Assembly: GCF_019966595.1 (NCBI RefSeq)
Contig: NZ_JAINFJ010000004.1
Location: 248,001 to 312,000, forward strand
Direction: 5' to 3'
Length of the DNA: 64,000 nucleotides
Source: Oricola indica
GTDB taxonomy: Bacteria > Pseudomonadota > Alphaproteobacteria > Rhizobiales > Rhizobiaceae
The notes beneath the pieces were generated by a model that did no database searches, was not told the DNA's origin, and saw only the letters and a list, made by a program, of their open reading frames with translations. The position numbers and the translations under genes were made by a program. Positions 1 to 8,970 of this stretch are shown here, piece by piece. Within the stretch, counting starts at the first letter, position 1, and each line of letters starts with the position of its first letter.

Positions 1-153
1 GATCTGGGATGCGACGGCCTCGTCGTCTGGGCGCTGGAAGACAACGCCATGGCGGTGAACTTCTATCTCGGCCATGACGGCAAGGATGTCGCCCAGGGTT
101 ACGAGACCTTCGAGGGCAAGGCGCTGCGCAAGCTTGCCTTCGTCTGGAAGTAA
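1..153 (+). CDS. GNAT-family N-acetyltransferase, C-terminal end (partial)
   Basis: The window opens inside a reading frame that ends with TAA at 151-153, leaving the last 50 residues. The segment has the shape of the final strand-helix-strand of a GNAT acetyltransferase: a hydrophobic strand ending in WALEDN, then a helix with AVNFYLGHDG (the usual 'N-x-A-x-x-F-Y-x-x-x-G' element that packs on acetyl-CoA), then a terminal strand ending LAFVWK. Substrate cannot be inferred from this fragment. The 167 bp to the next gene contain no other reading frame that I believe in and presumably hold the promoter of the following gene. Confidence 0.6.
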   Translation, partial: DLGCDGLVVWALEDNAMAVNFYLGHDGKDVAQGYETFEGKALRKLAFVWK

Positions 154-320
154 GTCACTTCTTTCCAAAAAGCCGAAATTTCTTCCCTGACGTCAAGTAC
201 TTTGACGCCTGTCAATGTCGGGAATCTTTTACTTCCTAGGCTTTCCCTACCCAAGGGTCACCGACGCTAGAGGACCGCGCGCGAGAACCACGGGGCATGG
301 CGGTCCGGGAGGAATTATCG

Positions 321-2906
321 ATGTCCGTCAAAGCCGTTTTGAGTTTCGTAAAGGCGAGGCGCACGCTTTTCGTGGCGTCGCTGGCCACCGCACTTTTCAC
401 ACCATCGGCGAATGCCGAGGTCAGCGCCGGGATGAGCCGCGATCTAGATGCCTACAGGGCGCCGTATGACTCTTCGGCACCGCAGGGCTATTCGCTGTGC
501 GACATAGTCGGTATCGGCATCGCCGGATCAAATGACCATGTCTATGTCTGGTACCGAAACGGGATGGTAAGTTCCGGATCGACTGGCGATCTTGCCCGTT
601 ACCGGTCGCCGCAACCTTACAGCATGCCGCAGGGCCGGTCGCCCGCCGACATCGTGGCGATGGCCGTCGCGGGATCGAACGATTGGGTCTACACGTGGTA
701 CCGGGACGGATCGATGAGCGCCGGATCGAGCACGGACCTTGCCAGCTATCGCCCGCCACGACCATACAGCCTGCCACCTGGCAAGACACCTCAATCGGTG
801 GTCGGAATCGGCATCGCCGGATCAAACGATCGCGTCTTCGTCTGGTATGACAACGGGACGGTCAGTTCGGGAACATCGACCGATCTGGACGCCGCGACAC
901 CGCCGCAGGCGGTCGACAATGCGCAAGGATTCACGACCCCGCAGATCATCGATATCGCAATCGCCGGGTCCAACGATCACGTCTACACATGGTACGGCAA
1001 CTGCGCTCTGCCGGGCGGCGTGGTCGCCAAGACGCTACCGCAGGTCGGTCAACCCTCGCCCGAAGAGACCTCCAAACCGCATTTCGACGTGATTCCGGAT
1101 GCGGTCATCGTTCCGCAAGCCGGACAATCAGGACCCGCAAAGCCCGATCTGACGCTGATTCCGAAGGCGCTCGAGGCATTGAGGAAGCCACAATTCCAGA
1201 TCATTCCCGACGCCGTGATCGCGCCGGAGGCGCAGCAGGCGGAAAAGAAACCGAAATTCGAGATCATTCCTGATGCCGCGATAACCAAACCGAGCGCGCC
1301 CCAGATCGATGTATCGCAGTGGAAGAACCGACTGGCGGACGTTACGCAAAGCGGATTGTCCGTGCTCAACGACAGCATGGATCAACTCGATGCGCTGACC
1401 GGACAAAGCGCGACACTGCGCATCAAGGAAGCGCCAGGCGGATTGCGTCCTCCGATTCTGGATGGACCAGACCTGATCGACAATCTGCAAAAGAACAAGG
1501 CGCTTGCGATCAGCGAGGATTTCCTGGCCTCGGCCGCCCCCGGCCTCGGTCAGGCCAAGCCCGACATGAACGCGGTCAGCGCCAAGCCGCAGGTCACCGA
1601 CCTTCTCGTTTTTCCGGAAGCCGAGGCGCTGCAACCCGGCGGTTATGTCGTGATAAAGGGAACCGGCTTCGGGGATGAAGCGGGCCGGGTCTTTATGCGC
1701 TACGAGTCGGGCTCGGGAGAACTGACAGAGTCGCGCCTGTCTCACGATGTCGAACTCGAACCGGTCAACGACTCCTGGGCCGCAGCCTGGCACGATACGG
1801 TGATTGTGGTTCGCGTGCCGGACGATCTGCCAGGCCAGATGCTCGGCGGCGCTCGCAATGCGGAACTGGCGCTCGTAAAGCCAAACGGCGCACAGGTTAA
1901 ACTGTCCGTCCTGCTGCATGCCAGCAGCGCCCCGGTCATCGCGTCCGTGACAAGCAGCGGCGGAGAAATCGGCTGCTGCTGCCCGATCGGCACGGAAACG
2001 TGGTCGCGACTTCCAGAAAGTCACAACTATGTCTACTGGCCGGCCCCCGGCCGCCTCGACACGCCGCATTGCGGCCTCGACAAGAAACCCTGGCTGCAGC
2101 CGGGCAGTAAAATCGTGATCGCGGGCAAGCGGTTCGGGGAGATACTGAACGGCAAGCTGCCAGGTACGCTGGCGCTTGAATTCCCCGACGAGTCGCGTCC
2201 GGCCGGCATCAGCGTGAAACTCGATGTGACGAAATGGTCATCCACTTCCATAGAGGCACGAGTCGTCAGTTCCTCGATCAAGGGGTATTTCGCGACCCAT
2301 CCGGCCTGGATCAACCTGCATGTCGGAGACGACTATGCCAATGCCGAACCCGTCGCATTCGGTCCCGAGATGTCCTACAAATGGGTCTCCGGCTACGAAT
2401 GGCTCAAACTCGATTGGGACAGTCTGGGCGAGAAGATCGAGACGCCGAACGGCAAGGCCATGCTGGTGACGCATGTGCCCGATTGTGGAACATTCGATGA
2501 TGACGGCGAGAAGGGCTACGACCAGTTCTTCGACGATGCGGCGCATGCCTATCCCGACGACGCACAGGTGACATGGTTCCGCTTCGAGCAGATCGACCCG
2601 ACCCACCCCGTCGATGAATGGGACGTGTTCGGGATCGGCGTCGACGACCTCGCCTCGGTCATTCTCGACCCGTCGAGTCTGATAAGATTGGGCGCGGAAC
2701 TGCTTATCAAGGCGTTTACCCTTGCGGGAGAAGGCGGATATCACGCCTACCCGTTCTTCTTCGGCAACCAAGGCATGCTGATGGGTCCGGAGAACTCCTT
2801 CTCGATCCGCTGGGAAACATCCTGCGAGATCGGCGATGGCAAGCCGATCGTCTATACGACCTCCTTCCTTTTGGAAGGTCCTCCCGCTGCGCTCGCCAAA
2901 TACTAG
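321..2906 (+). CDS. Secreted repeat protein with four 49-residue repeats and IPT/TIG-like segments
   Basis: An 861-residue exported protein of unknown function. The start at 321 is chosen over an in-frame ATG at 297 because a GGGAGGAA ribosome site lies 7 bases before it and the protein then begins with a normal signal peptide (basic KARR, hydrophobic stretch, ANA cleavage motif near residue 32). Residues about 41-233 are four tandem repeats of 49 residues, each with a D-L-x-x-Y start and an AGSNDxVYxWY core, resembling blades of a lectin-like propeller. Residues about 250-325 hold several short copies of a KPxFxxIPDA motif. Two later segments (LQPGG/GTGFG and LQPGS/GKRFG) look like IPT/TIG immunoglobulin-like folds, and a CCCP cluster lies between them. 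The next gene follows after 19 bases, so the two are probably co-transcribed. The function is inferred only as surface or periplasmic binding. Confidence 0.75.
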   Translation: MSVKAVLSFVKARRTLFVASLATALFTPSANAEVSAGMSRDLDAYRAPYDSSAPQGYSLCDIVGIGIAGSNDHVYVWYRNGMVSSGSTGDLARYRSPQPYSMPQGRSPADIVAMAVAGSNDWVYTWYRDGSMSAGSSTDLASYRPPRPYSLPPGKTPQSVVGIGIAGSNDRVFVWYDNGTVSSGTSTDLDAATPPQAVDNAQGFTTPQIIDIAIAGSNDHVYTWYGNCALPGGVVAKTLPQVGQPSPEETSKPHFDVIPDAVIVPQAGQSGPAKPDLTLIPKALEALRKPQFQIIPDAVIAPEAQQAEKKPKFEIIPDAAITKPSAPQIDVSQWKNRLADVTQSGLSVLNDSMDQLDALTGQSATLRIKEAPGGLRPPILDGPDLIDNLQKNKALAISEDFLASAAPGLGQAKPDMNAVSAKPQVTDLLVFPEAEALQPGGYVVIKGTGFGDEAGRVFMRYESGSGELTESRLSHDVELEPVNDSWAAAWHDTVIVVRVPDDLPGQMLGGARNAELALVKPNGAQVKLSVLLHASSAPVIASVTSSGGEIGCCCPIGTETWSRLPESHNYVYWPAPGRLDTPHCGLDKKPWLQPGSKIVIAGKRFGEILNGKLPGTLALEFPDESRPAGISVKLDVTKWSSTSIEARVVSSSIKGYFATHPAWINLHVGDDYANAEPVAFGPEMSYKWVSGYEWLKLDWDSLGEKIETPNGKAMLVTHVPDCGTFDDDGEKGYDQFFDDAAHAYPDDAQVTWFRFEQIDPTHPVDEWDVFGIGVDDLASVILDPSSLIRLGAELLIKAFTLAGEGGYHAYPFFFGNQGMLMGPENSFSIRWETSCEIGDGKPIVYTTSFLLEGPPAALAKY

Positions 2907-2925
2907 GTGGAAAGGAGACCGGTCC

Positions 2926-4266
2926 ATGAAGCTCAACCCGTCCATCCGGTTCGCGTTCCTGGCCACGCTGGCATTCTCGATACCGGGCGCTGCGGCGCAG
3001 GCGCAAGACGATACCGTCTCGGTTGCGGACCGCGGGTGCCACGCCGATAACGCCACGGCTTCAGGCGCGCGCGACCTGGATGGCGGCTTCACGGAAGACA
3101 CCGCCATGACCGTCACCATGTGTCTCGAATACTGCTTTGCGGAGGGGTATCGCTTCGCCGGCCTGCAGGCCGGGACCGAGTGTCACTGCGGGACCGACTA
3201 CGGGCGTTTCGACGGGAACGCCGTATGCGACACGCCATGCGCGGGAGACGCCTCGCAGCAATGCGGCGGTTCGGCCGCGAACCATGTCTACGAGTTCCTG
3301 ACAGGCAACGCACCTGACGCGGCCTCGCAGTCTCCAGCGGTGCCCAAGACGCCAACGGGCGCACCCGACCGCATAGAGCGGACAGCGGCAGTTATTGCGG
3401 TCGGCAAGTGGCCGGAGGGCCTTGCGCATGATGGCGAAAGCCTGTGGGTGGCCGAAAGCGGCGCGCGCCGGGTCGCCCGTCTCGACACCGAGACACGGAC
3501 GGTCGCAGAGCGTATCCGGGTCGGCCGCTTGCCCGTCGGCATGGCCGCCTCGCCAGATGGAGAGATCTTCGCCGCGGTCGCGACCGACAAGACCATCTGG
3601 CGCTCCGGCAATGGTGGCGGTACGCTCGCGCAGCTGCAGGACTATCCGCAGGCAATTGCCGCCAGCCCGAACGCAATCCACGTCCTCACCTGGATCGGCG
3701 GGTCATCGAGCAAAACTGCGGTCGTGCGCATCGATCGTACAACAGGTGAAAAGACGCGCTCCCCGGTGTTGCCGAAGAACGGTTTCGATATCGCCGCCAC
3801 GGACGCGACGATCTGGACACTGCATCGGCTGGACGGGGAAAACCGGTCGCAGCTTGTCGGCCTGGACGCCGACACGCTCATCGTCACGCATCAGACCACG
3901 TTCGACGGCTACGCCTACATGCTGTCCACGAGCGAAGACGGCCTGTTCGCCGCAGGCGGGGAGTACGGCGTATCGGGACTGATCGTGGCGTTCGATCCCG
4001 CAACTGGCGTGGAACGACGCCGAAACAGCGACATCGGTTTCCTCGCCGCCCTGACGGCGGATTCCGGCCATGTCGTCGCCATCGATCGCGCCGGCGAAAT
4101 AGCTGTCTTTTCCGCGGATCTCGGCCTGCTGCGGACGATCTCCACATCCTTCGGCGGTTTTGAGCCGCGGAGCGTTCTCCTTGTCGAGAACGACATCTAT
4201 GTCTCGACGCATCGCGGTGCGGGAGAAAACGGTTCCGTCCTCGCGATCGATGACTGGACGCCGTGA
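2926..4266 (+). CDS. Secreted WSC-domain protein with YncE-like beta-propeller
   Basis: A 446-residue exported protein. It starts 19 bases after the preceding stop, with AAAGGAG about 8 bases before the ATG. Residues 1-25 form a signal peptide ending AAAQAQ. Residues about 32-125 match a WSC domain: the cysteine pattern RGCHAD..., MTVTMCLEYC, GTECHCG, CDTPC and QQCGG is the eight-cysteine signature known from fungal cell-wall sensors and some glycan-binding enzymes. The remainder (about 150-446) is made of beta-propeller repeats of the YncE/Vgb kind, for example VGKWPEGLAHDGESLWVA and VGRLPVGMAASPDGEIFA. WSC domains bind carbohydrate in characterised cases; here a role in recognising extracellular glycan is an inference. 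It probably forms a unit with the repeat protein upstream. Confidence 0.8.
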   Translation: MKLNPSIRFAFLATLAFSIPGAAAQAQDDTVSVADRGCHADNATASGARDLDGGFTEDTAMTVTMCLEYCFAEGYRFAGLQAGTECHCGTDYGRFDGNAVCDTPCAGDASQQCGGSAANHVYEFLTGNAPDAASQSPAVPKTPTGAPDRIERTAAVIAVGKWPEGLAHDGESLWVAESGARRVARLDTETRTVAERIRVGRLPVGMAASPDGEIFAAVATDKTIWRSGNGGGTLAQLQDYPQAIAASPNAIHVLTWIGGSSSKTAVVRIDRTTGEKTRSPVLPKNGFDIAATDATIWTLHRLDGENRSQLVGLDADTLIVTHQTTFDGYAYMLSTSEDGLFAAGGEYGVSGLIVAFDPATGVERRRNSDIGFLAALTADSGHVVAIDRAGEIAVFSADLGLLRTISTSFGGFEPRSVLLVENDIYVSTHRGAGENGSVLAIDDWTP

Positions 4267-4276
4267 CAGAAACCCG

Positions 4277-4909
4277 TCAGGGGTTGTCGAGTATTCCGAA
4301 ATAACGGCTCGGAAAACCCGTAAAAGGGCCGGGATCGCCGTGATACTGCGGCTCGTCCGTGCGGCAGGTAAAGCTCTCCACGAGCGTATCGGCGATGCGG
4401 CGTGCCATCTCGTTGGCATCGGCATTCTGCAAGGCATCGACATAGCCGACGATGCAGGCATCTCCGACGCGCGGCTGGCCTACCTTCGAAACCACCAGCA
4501 CCTGTCCCTGATGGCGAACATCCGGCGCGCCGGTCTCGGGATTGGGATTATCGACGAACCATCGCAGGATCGTGGCGAAGGGAATACCGTCGCGCAACCG
4601 CCATTCGACCGTGTCGTTGACGTGGTTGAAGCTCGTGAAGCTCTCCCAGGCACCGGACGCGTACCAGTCGCCGACATAGCCGAAGAACAGCGACTGGCGC
4701 AGATCGCCTTCCGAATAGAGAATGCCGTAGCCGCCATGGCCGGCGCAGGACAGCCACGCTTCCGCCTCCTCGACCGGCAGTTCGACGCATCGATTGTCGA
4801 AGTCGAGCGCCGTGTAGATGCTAACGATCTCACCGTCCGCGCGCACCGCCTGTGGCATTGAAGTGCAGAGGCAGATCGCAAGGGCAAGGGCGGAAATCCG
4901 GTGTCGCAT
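4277..4909 (-). CDS. Small secreted protein of unknown function
   Basis: A 210-residue protein with a clear signal peptide (MRHRISALALAICLCTS, cleavage near AVRA at about residue 24). Five cysteines occur in the mature part, most placed so that they could form disulfides in the periplasm. I do not recognise the family. The gene is convergent with the WSC-propeller gene (10 bases between stops) and divergent from ppa, from which it is separated by about 140 bp that must hold both promoters. A 233-codon frame on the opposite strand is rejected because it lacks a signal peptide and is arginine-rich, as expected of an antisense shadow. Confidence 0.7.
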   Translation of the reverse strand: MRHRISALALAICLCTSMPQAVRADGEIVSIYTALDFDNRCVELPVEEAEAWLSCAGHGGYGILYSEGDLRQSLFFGYVGDWYASGAWESFTSFNHVNDTVEWRLRDGIPFATILRWFVDNPNPETGAPDVRHQGQVLVVSKVGQPRVGDACIVGYVDALQNADANEMARRIADTLVESFTCRTDEPQYHGDPGPFTGFPSRYFGILDNP

Positions 4910-5048
4910 TGCCTAAAGTCTCCATTGCGGCGCAGAATGCCATCGGCGAAGGAAACGGGCAATGTGGCGCAGGCGATCCGGCGCCGGTGATGTTGCACCG
5001 CACACAAAAAGCCGGTATCAGCCGCGGAAATCGAAGGAGTAGAATCGG

Positions 5049-5585
5049 ATGCGTATCGAAGCCATCGCCATCGGCAGCAATCCGCCCGAGGATGTCAATG
5101 TCATCATCGAGGTTCCGGTCGGCGGCCAGCCGATCAAGTACGAAATGGACAAGGATGCCGGTGTGCTGGTCGTCGACCGCTTTCTCTACACGCCGATGAC
5201 CTATCCGGGAAATTACGGTTTCGTGCCGCACACCCTGTCCGACGACGGCGATCCGATCGACGTGCTCGTCTGCAACACGCGGCCGCTGATTCCCGGCTGC
5301 GTCATCAATGTGCGCCCCATCGGCGTCATGCTGATGGAGGACAATTCCGGTCAGGACGAGAAGATCATCGCCGTGCCGACGCATGCACTGACCAAGCGCT
5401 ACGACAGCGTGAAGGACTATGACGACATGCCGGATATCACGCTCAAGCAGATCGAACACTTCTTCGAGCACTACAAGGATCTGGAACCCGGCAAGTGGGT
5501 GAAGATCGGCGGCTGGCAGAATGCCGAGGTCGCAAAGCGCCTGATCATGGAAGCCGTCGACCGCGCGAAGTCGGCGAAAGCCTGA
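5049..5585 (+). CDS. ppa: Inorganic pyrophosphatase
   Basis: A 178-residue soluble family I pyrophosphatase, which hydrolyses pyrophosphate to two phosphates and so pulls nucleotide polymerisation and activation reactions forward. The substrate and metal site is plain: KYEMDK, the Y-T-P-M-x-Y-P-x-N-Y-G-F-V-P stretch, and the D-D-G-D-P-x-D signature (residues about 65-72) that binds Mg2+. The length is normal for the bacterial enzyme (about 175-180). AAGGAGTAG precedes the ATG by a few bases. The gene stands alone on the plus strand and its stop is 7 bases from the convergent yggU stop. Confidence 0.97.
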   Translation: MRIEAIAIGSNPPEDVNVIIEVPVGGQPIKYEMDKDAGVLVVDRFLYTPMTYPGNYGFVPHTLSDDGDPIDVLVCNTRPLIPGCVINVRPIGVMLMEDNSGQDEKIIAVPTHALTKRYDSVKDYDDMPDITLKQIEHFFEHYKDLEPGKWVKIGGWQNAEVAKRLIMEAVDRAKSAKA

Positions 5586-5592
5586 ACAGGCG

Positions 5593-5916
5593 TCAGCTTT
5601 CGGGCGCCGGCACGAATTCGGCCAGCGCCTGCTCCATATCCCGGGCTTCGACACGGATCGTCTTGTCGCGTGCCGTTTCGCCGGCGATGACGGTGAATGC
5701 CGATTTCGGTTGACCGAGCGCCTTCGCGAGCAGAGCCGTCACCGCCTTGTTCGCCTTGCCTTTCTCGGGTTGCGCCGCGACGCGCACGCGCAAGCGCGCC
5801 TGCCCGTCATCGCGCATTTCGATGCCCTCGACAGCGTTGCGCGAGGCATTCGGCGTCACCCGCAGGAAGAGATCGTAATGGCTCTCGCCCCGGCGAACGA
5901 ACCCCGGAAGCGCCAT
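5593..5916 (-). CDS. yggU: DUF167/YggU-family protein
   Basis: A 107-residue cytosolic protein of the YggU/DUF167 family, function unknown. The family core is visible as DLFLRVTPNASRNAV, RLRVRVAAQPEKGKAN and a lysine-rich helix before FTVIAGETARDKTIRV. Its ATG overlaps the yggT stop by one base (TGATG), so the two are translationally coupled, as commonly seen for yggT-yggU. The start at 5916 gives the normal family length; longer frames upstream run through yggT and are rejected. Confidence 0.88.
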   Translation of the reverse strand: MALPGFVRRGESHYDLFLRVTPNASRNAVEGIEMRDDGQARLRVRVAAQPEKGKANKAVTALLAKALGQPKSAFTVIAGETARDKTIRVEARDMEQALAEFVPAPES

Positions 5917-6209
5917 CAGATGATGGCGGGGGCAAGCACGTTGATGATGATGCGTTCGATGAAGAAGATCGCCACGAACAGCACGATCGGCGAAATATCG
6001 ATACCGCCGAGATCCGGGATGATGTTGCGGATCGGCCTCAGCAAGGGCTCCGTCGCCTTGTAGAGGAACTCGCCAATCATCGCGACGAACCGGTTGGAGT
6101 TGTTCACGACGTTGAACGCGTACAGCCACGAAAAGATGACCATGGCGATCACGATCCATTTGTATATGCCGATCGCGAAGAGAAGCGTTTGAATGATCGT
6201 CAGGCCCAC
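5916..6209 (-). CDS. yggT: YggT-family integral membrane protein
   Basis: A 97-residue membrane protein with two hydrophobic segments (about residues 4-26 and 70-93) and the family signature between them, with FLYKATEPLLRPIRNIIP. The start is taken as GTG at 6209 because AAGGGAG lies 7-8 bases upstream and the length then matches the family; an ATG frame further upstream adds 48 residues of non-family sequence. YggT is known as a small membrane protein often next to yggU and proC and implicated in osmotic or ion adaptation; its exact role is unsettled. First gene of the yggT-yggU pair, divergent from the MFS gene. Confidence 0.88.
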   Translation of the reverse strand: MGLTIIQTLLFAIGIYKWIVIAMVIFSWLYAFNVVNNSNRFVAMIGEFLYKATEPLLRPIRNIIPDLGGIDISPIVLFVAIFFIERIIINVLAPAII

Positions 6210-6351
6210 GCGCGGTCTCCCTTGTCTAGCCGAAGGTTCACTTAGGCGTTCGCACACGCCGCTGCAAGGCAAAGCGGATGCGGCCAATGTCCCGAAGGGG
6301 TACATTTTCTCCTTTGCCAAAGCGCGGCAAAGCCAATAACGGTGGCTGGCC

Positions 6352-7596
6352 ATGTCCGCAGACTCCCCCGAAACGATCAGTCACCGCAGATTCGCCGCTT
6401 TCGCGCATCCGGCATTCGTGCGCTACTGGTCGGCGCGTTTCCTCACCACCTTTGCGGTGCAGATCGTCGCCGTATCGGTTGGCTGGCAGGTCTACGACCT
6501 GACCCGCGATCCGATGGATCTCGGCATTATCGGTCTCGTCCAGTTCCTGCCGCTGCTGCTTCTCGTGCTCGTGACCGGCACTGTCGCCGATCGTTACGGC
6601 CGCCGGCTCGTGATGGGCGCGGCGACAGGCCTCGAGCTTTTATGTGCCGGCGCGATTCTGTTCTTTTCGATTCGCGGCCTGACAAACCCGCTGCCGGTCT
6701 TCATCGCCCTGGTGGGCATGGGTACGGCGCGCGCATTTTACGGGCCGGCTTCGCAGTCGCTGGTCGTCAATCTCGTGCCGAAGGTGGATTTCGCAAACGC
6801 CGTGGCCTGGAACGCCTCTTCATGGCAGGTGGCGAGCATCGTCGGCCCGGTGGCGGGCGGCCTGCTTTACGGCGTCGGCGCCAATGTCGCCTATTCGGTG
6901 GCCGTCTGCCTGTTCGCCGCGTCGGCGATTCTTGTCGCGCTGATCCCGAAGCCTCCGGCGCGCGACGAGGTGAAGAAAGTCACGTTCTCGTCGCTGTTCG
7001 ACGGGCTGCGTTTCATCCGCAAGGAAAAGGTCGTGCTCGGCGCGATCTCGCTCGATCTGTTCGCCGTTCTTCTCGGCGGCGCGGTGGCGTTGTTGCCGGC
7101 CTATGCACGCGACATCCTGCATCTCGGGCCGTGGGGACTTGGCCTGCTGCGCGCCGCGCCGGGGATCGGCGCGATCGCCATGGCCGCCTATCTGGCCGCG
7201 TCGCCGATCAACAATCATGCCGGCCGCATTCTGCTCGTCTTCGTCGCCCTGTTCGGCCTTTTTACCGCGATCTTCGGCATGTCGACCATCGCCTGGCTGT
7301 CCATTGTCGCGCTGATACTGGTCGGCGCGACCGACATGGTGAGCGTCTACATCCGCGAGACCCTGCTGCAGCTTTGGACGCCGGACGACGTGCGCGGCCG
7401 CGTCAACGCGGTCAACATGGTGTTTCTCGGCGCTTCGAACGAGTTGGGGGAATTCCGCGCCGGCTTCATGGCCGCATGGATCGGCATCGTGCCGGCAGTG
7501 GTTCTGGGTGGTTTCGGCGCCATCGCGATTGCCGGCACCTGGGCGATCCTGTTCCCGAAATTGCGCGACGCGCGCTACCTGCACCGACAGGGCTAG
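6352..7596 (+). CDS. MFS transporter, EntS-like exporter
   Basis: A 414-residue major facilitator protein with about 12 hydrophobic segments. The loop 2-3 motif reads GTVADRYGRR, the standard MFS motif A form G-x(3)-D-R-x-G-R-R. The overall sequence (RYWSARFLTTFAVQIVAVSV near the N-terminus) resembles the EntS/DUF894 branch, which exports siderophores in enterobacteria; the substrate here is unknown and no siderophore genes are nearby. The stop codon TAG at 7594-7596 lies inside a 104-bp palindromic repeat that fills the whole gap to the convergent glutamine amidotransferase gene, so the native C-terminus may have been altered by that element. Confidence 0.85.
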   Translation: MSADSPETISHRRFAAFAHPAFVRYWSARFLTTFAVQIVAVSVGWQVYDLTRDPMDLGIIGLVQFLPLLLLVLVTGTVADRYGRRLVMGAATGLELLCAGAILFFSIRGLTNPLPVFIALVGMGTARAFYGPASQSLVVNLVPKVDFANAVAWNASSWQVASIVGPVAGGLLYGVGANVAYSVAVCLFAASAILVALIPKPPARDEVKKVTFSSLFDGLRFIRKEKVVLGAISLDLFAVLLGGAVALLPAYARDILHLGPWGLGLLRAAPGIGAIAMAAYLAASPINNHAGRILLVFVALFGLFTAIFGMSTIAWLSIVALILVGATDMVSVYIRETLLQLWTPDDVRGRVNAVNMVFLGASNELGEFRAGFMAAWIGIVPAVVLGGFGAIAIAGTWAILFPKLRDARYLHRQG

Positions 7597-7697
7597 AGCA
7601 TTTCAGATTGCAATGGAATCACAATGCGCGGCCTCTCGCCTCTGGCGCGAACGGGCACTCCGATGCTGATGTTTCAATCCAAACCCGAATTGCACTA
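7594..7697 (-). repeat. 104-bp imperfect palindrome, copy 1 (stop-codon-donating intergenic repeat)
   Basis: This copy is homologous, in inverted orientation, to 17760-17863. By hand alignment about 80 of 104 positions agree with no gap. The ends read TAGAGCATTTCAG... and ...GAATTGCACTA, and each half is roughly complementary to the other, so the transcript can fold into a long hairpin. The left TAG is the stop of the MFS gene and the right end (CTA on plus) is the stop of the convergent amidotransferase gene. It looks like a small non-autonomous repeat (REP- or MITE-like), not a simple terminator. Confidence 0.75.
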
Positions 7698-8435
7698 AGC
7701 GGAGCGCTTGCGTATCGCGCCGGCCCCTTCTCCCCCCTGCACGAAGACAAGATCGAGAAAAGACTGCAGCCATGCGAGGACCGGTCGGTCATAGAGAAGC
7801 CGCCCCTGCAAATGGTCTCGCCCGACCTGCGATCCCGGCAGCGTGAAACGATGCGCGCCGCGCGTCACCCAGCGCTGCATCATCACCTGCGTCAGTTCGG
7901 CGTGAAACTGCACGCCCCAGGCATTCTCGCCATATCGGAACGCCTGGTTCTCGTAGGTATCGCCCTCGGCGAGGCGGACCGCGCCCGACGGCAGTGAAAA
8001 GCCCTCGCGGTGAAACTGGTAGATCATGTCCGGCCAGTCCATCAGCGCCGCGCCCGCCTCGGTCGGGCGCAAGGGATACCAGCCGATCTCGACCAGGCCG
8101 TCCTGTCGGCCTTCGACGCGGCCGCCCAGATGATTGACCAGCATCTGCGCGCCGAGACAGATGCCGAGAAGCGGCTTGTTCTCTGCAAGCGGCACGGCCA
8201 TCCAGTCCGTCTCGACGCGGACATGGTCGGCCTCGTCATTCGCGCTCATCGGGCCGCCGAACACCACCGCGCCGGAATGCGCTTCCATCGTGTCCGGCAA
8301 CGGATCGCCGAGCGGCGGCCTGCGGATATCGAGCGGGAAACCCATGCGTTCAAGTTGCTGGCCGACGCGTCCCGGAGACGACGTCTCCTGGTGCAGGACG
8401 ATCAGGATCGGCTTCGGGCCCGGAGCGGAGATCAT
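7695..8435 (-). CDS. Class I glutamine amidotransferase-like protein
   Basis: A 246-residue protein of the stand-alone class I glutamine amidotransferase group (GMP synthase amidotransferase-like). The nucleophile elbow GICLGAQM carries the catalytic Cys, and GVQFHAEL carries the His and Glu of the triad, so the fold looks active. The true acceptor is unknown; relatives include gamma-glutamyl hydrolases and amidotransferases of small-molecule metabolism. The start at 8435 makes a 4-base ATGA overlap with the preceding terB-like gene, which argues for an operon. Its stop is supplied by the edge of the 104-bp repeat. Confidence 0.85.
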   Translation of the reverse strand: MISAPGPKPILIVLHQETSSPGRVGQQLERMGFPLDIRRPPLGDPLPDTMEAHSGAVVFGGPMSANDEADHVRVETDWMAVPLAENKPLLGICLGAQMLVNHLGGRVEGRQDGLVEIGWYPLRPTEAGAALMDWPDMIYQFHREGFSLPSGAVRLAEGDTYENQAFRYGENAWGVQFHAELTQVMMQRWVTRGAHRFTLPGSQVGRDHLQGRLLYDRPVLAWLQSFLDLVFVQGGEGAGAIRKRSA

Positions 8436-8923
8436 GCCTGCGCGTCGCCCTCCCCGGTGGCGCGTGCCTGTACAGCCTGACGCAAAAGAACGCGGTCGCG
8501 CCCGTCGACGCCAAGCAGTTCCGAGACCCGCCAGACCAGATTGTCCTCCAGCTCGTGGTTCTCGCCGTCCGAATAGACGATTTCCCACAACAGCTCGATG
8601 AACCCGACCCGCTCCTCGGCGGACAGGCTGCGCATCAGGACGCTGGTAAACTGGTAGAGATCGACCGCCTCGCTGTCGGCGGCACGCGCTGCCGCGACCA
8701 GCTTCGAAAGCGTTTCTTCGTCCAGCGAATAGGTTTCGCTGAGCACTTCGCCCAGCCGGTCCATCTCCGCTTCCGTGTAAACCCCGTCGGCGCCGATCAC
8801 GTGATACATAAGCGCTGCGGCGGCAAGCCTCGGATCGTCTTGGGAAAAGGCGTCACCGCCCTCATCGTCCGGCTGCAGGTTCAGCGTCTTCAGGAAAGTC
8901 GCGATCTTTTCAAACATGTCCAT
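8432..8923 (-). CDS. TerB-family (tellurite-resistance-like) protein
   Basis: A 163-residue acidic, all-helical protein matching the TerB/DjlA N-terminal fold: RLAAAALMYHVIGADGVYTEAEMDRL and ELLWEIVYSDGENHELEDNLV contain the paired acidic D-G-x-x-x-x-x-E loops typical of the family. Despite the name, most chromosomal TerB-like singletons in Rhizobiales have no shown role in tellurite resistance; metal or membrane stress is a guess. The gene overlaps the amidotransferase by ATGA and follows the hemY gene by about 47 bases on the same strand. Confidence 0.82.
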   Translation of the reverse strand: MDMFEKIATFLKTLNLQPDDEGGDAFSQDDPRLAAAALMYHVIGADGVYTEAEMDRLGEVLSETYSLDEETLSKLVAAARAADSEAVDLYQFTSVLMRSLSAEERVGFIELLWEIVYSDGENHELEDNLVWRVSELLGVDGRDRVLLRQAVQARATGEGDAQA

Positions 8924-8970
8924 CCACCTTGTCCGGGGAAAGTGTCAGTTTGCCCCGTGCGGTGCAACAT

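Noticed and set aside
297-320. Upstream ATG for the secreted repeat protein
   Set aside because: The ATG at 321 has a well-spaced GGGAGGAA and gives a normal signal peptide; the longer form puts eight extra residues with acidic Glu before it.
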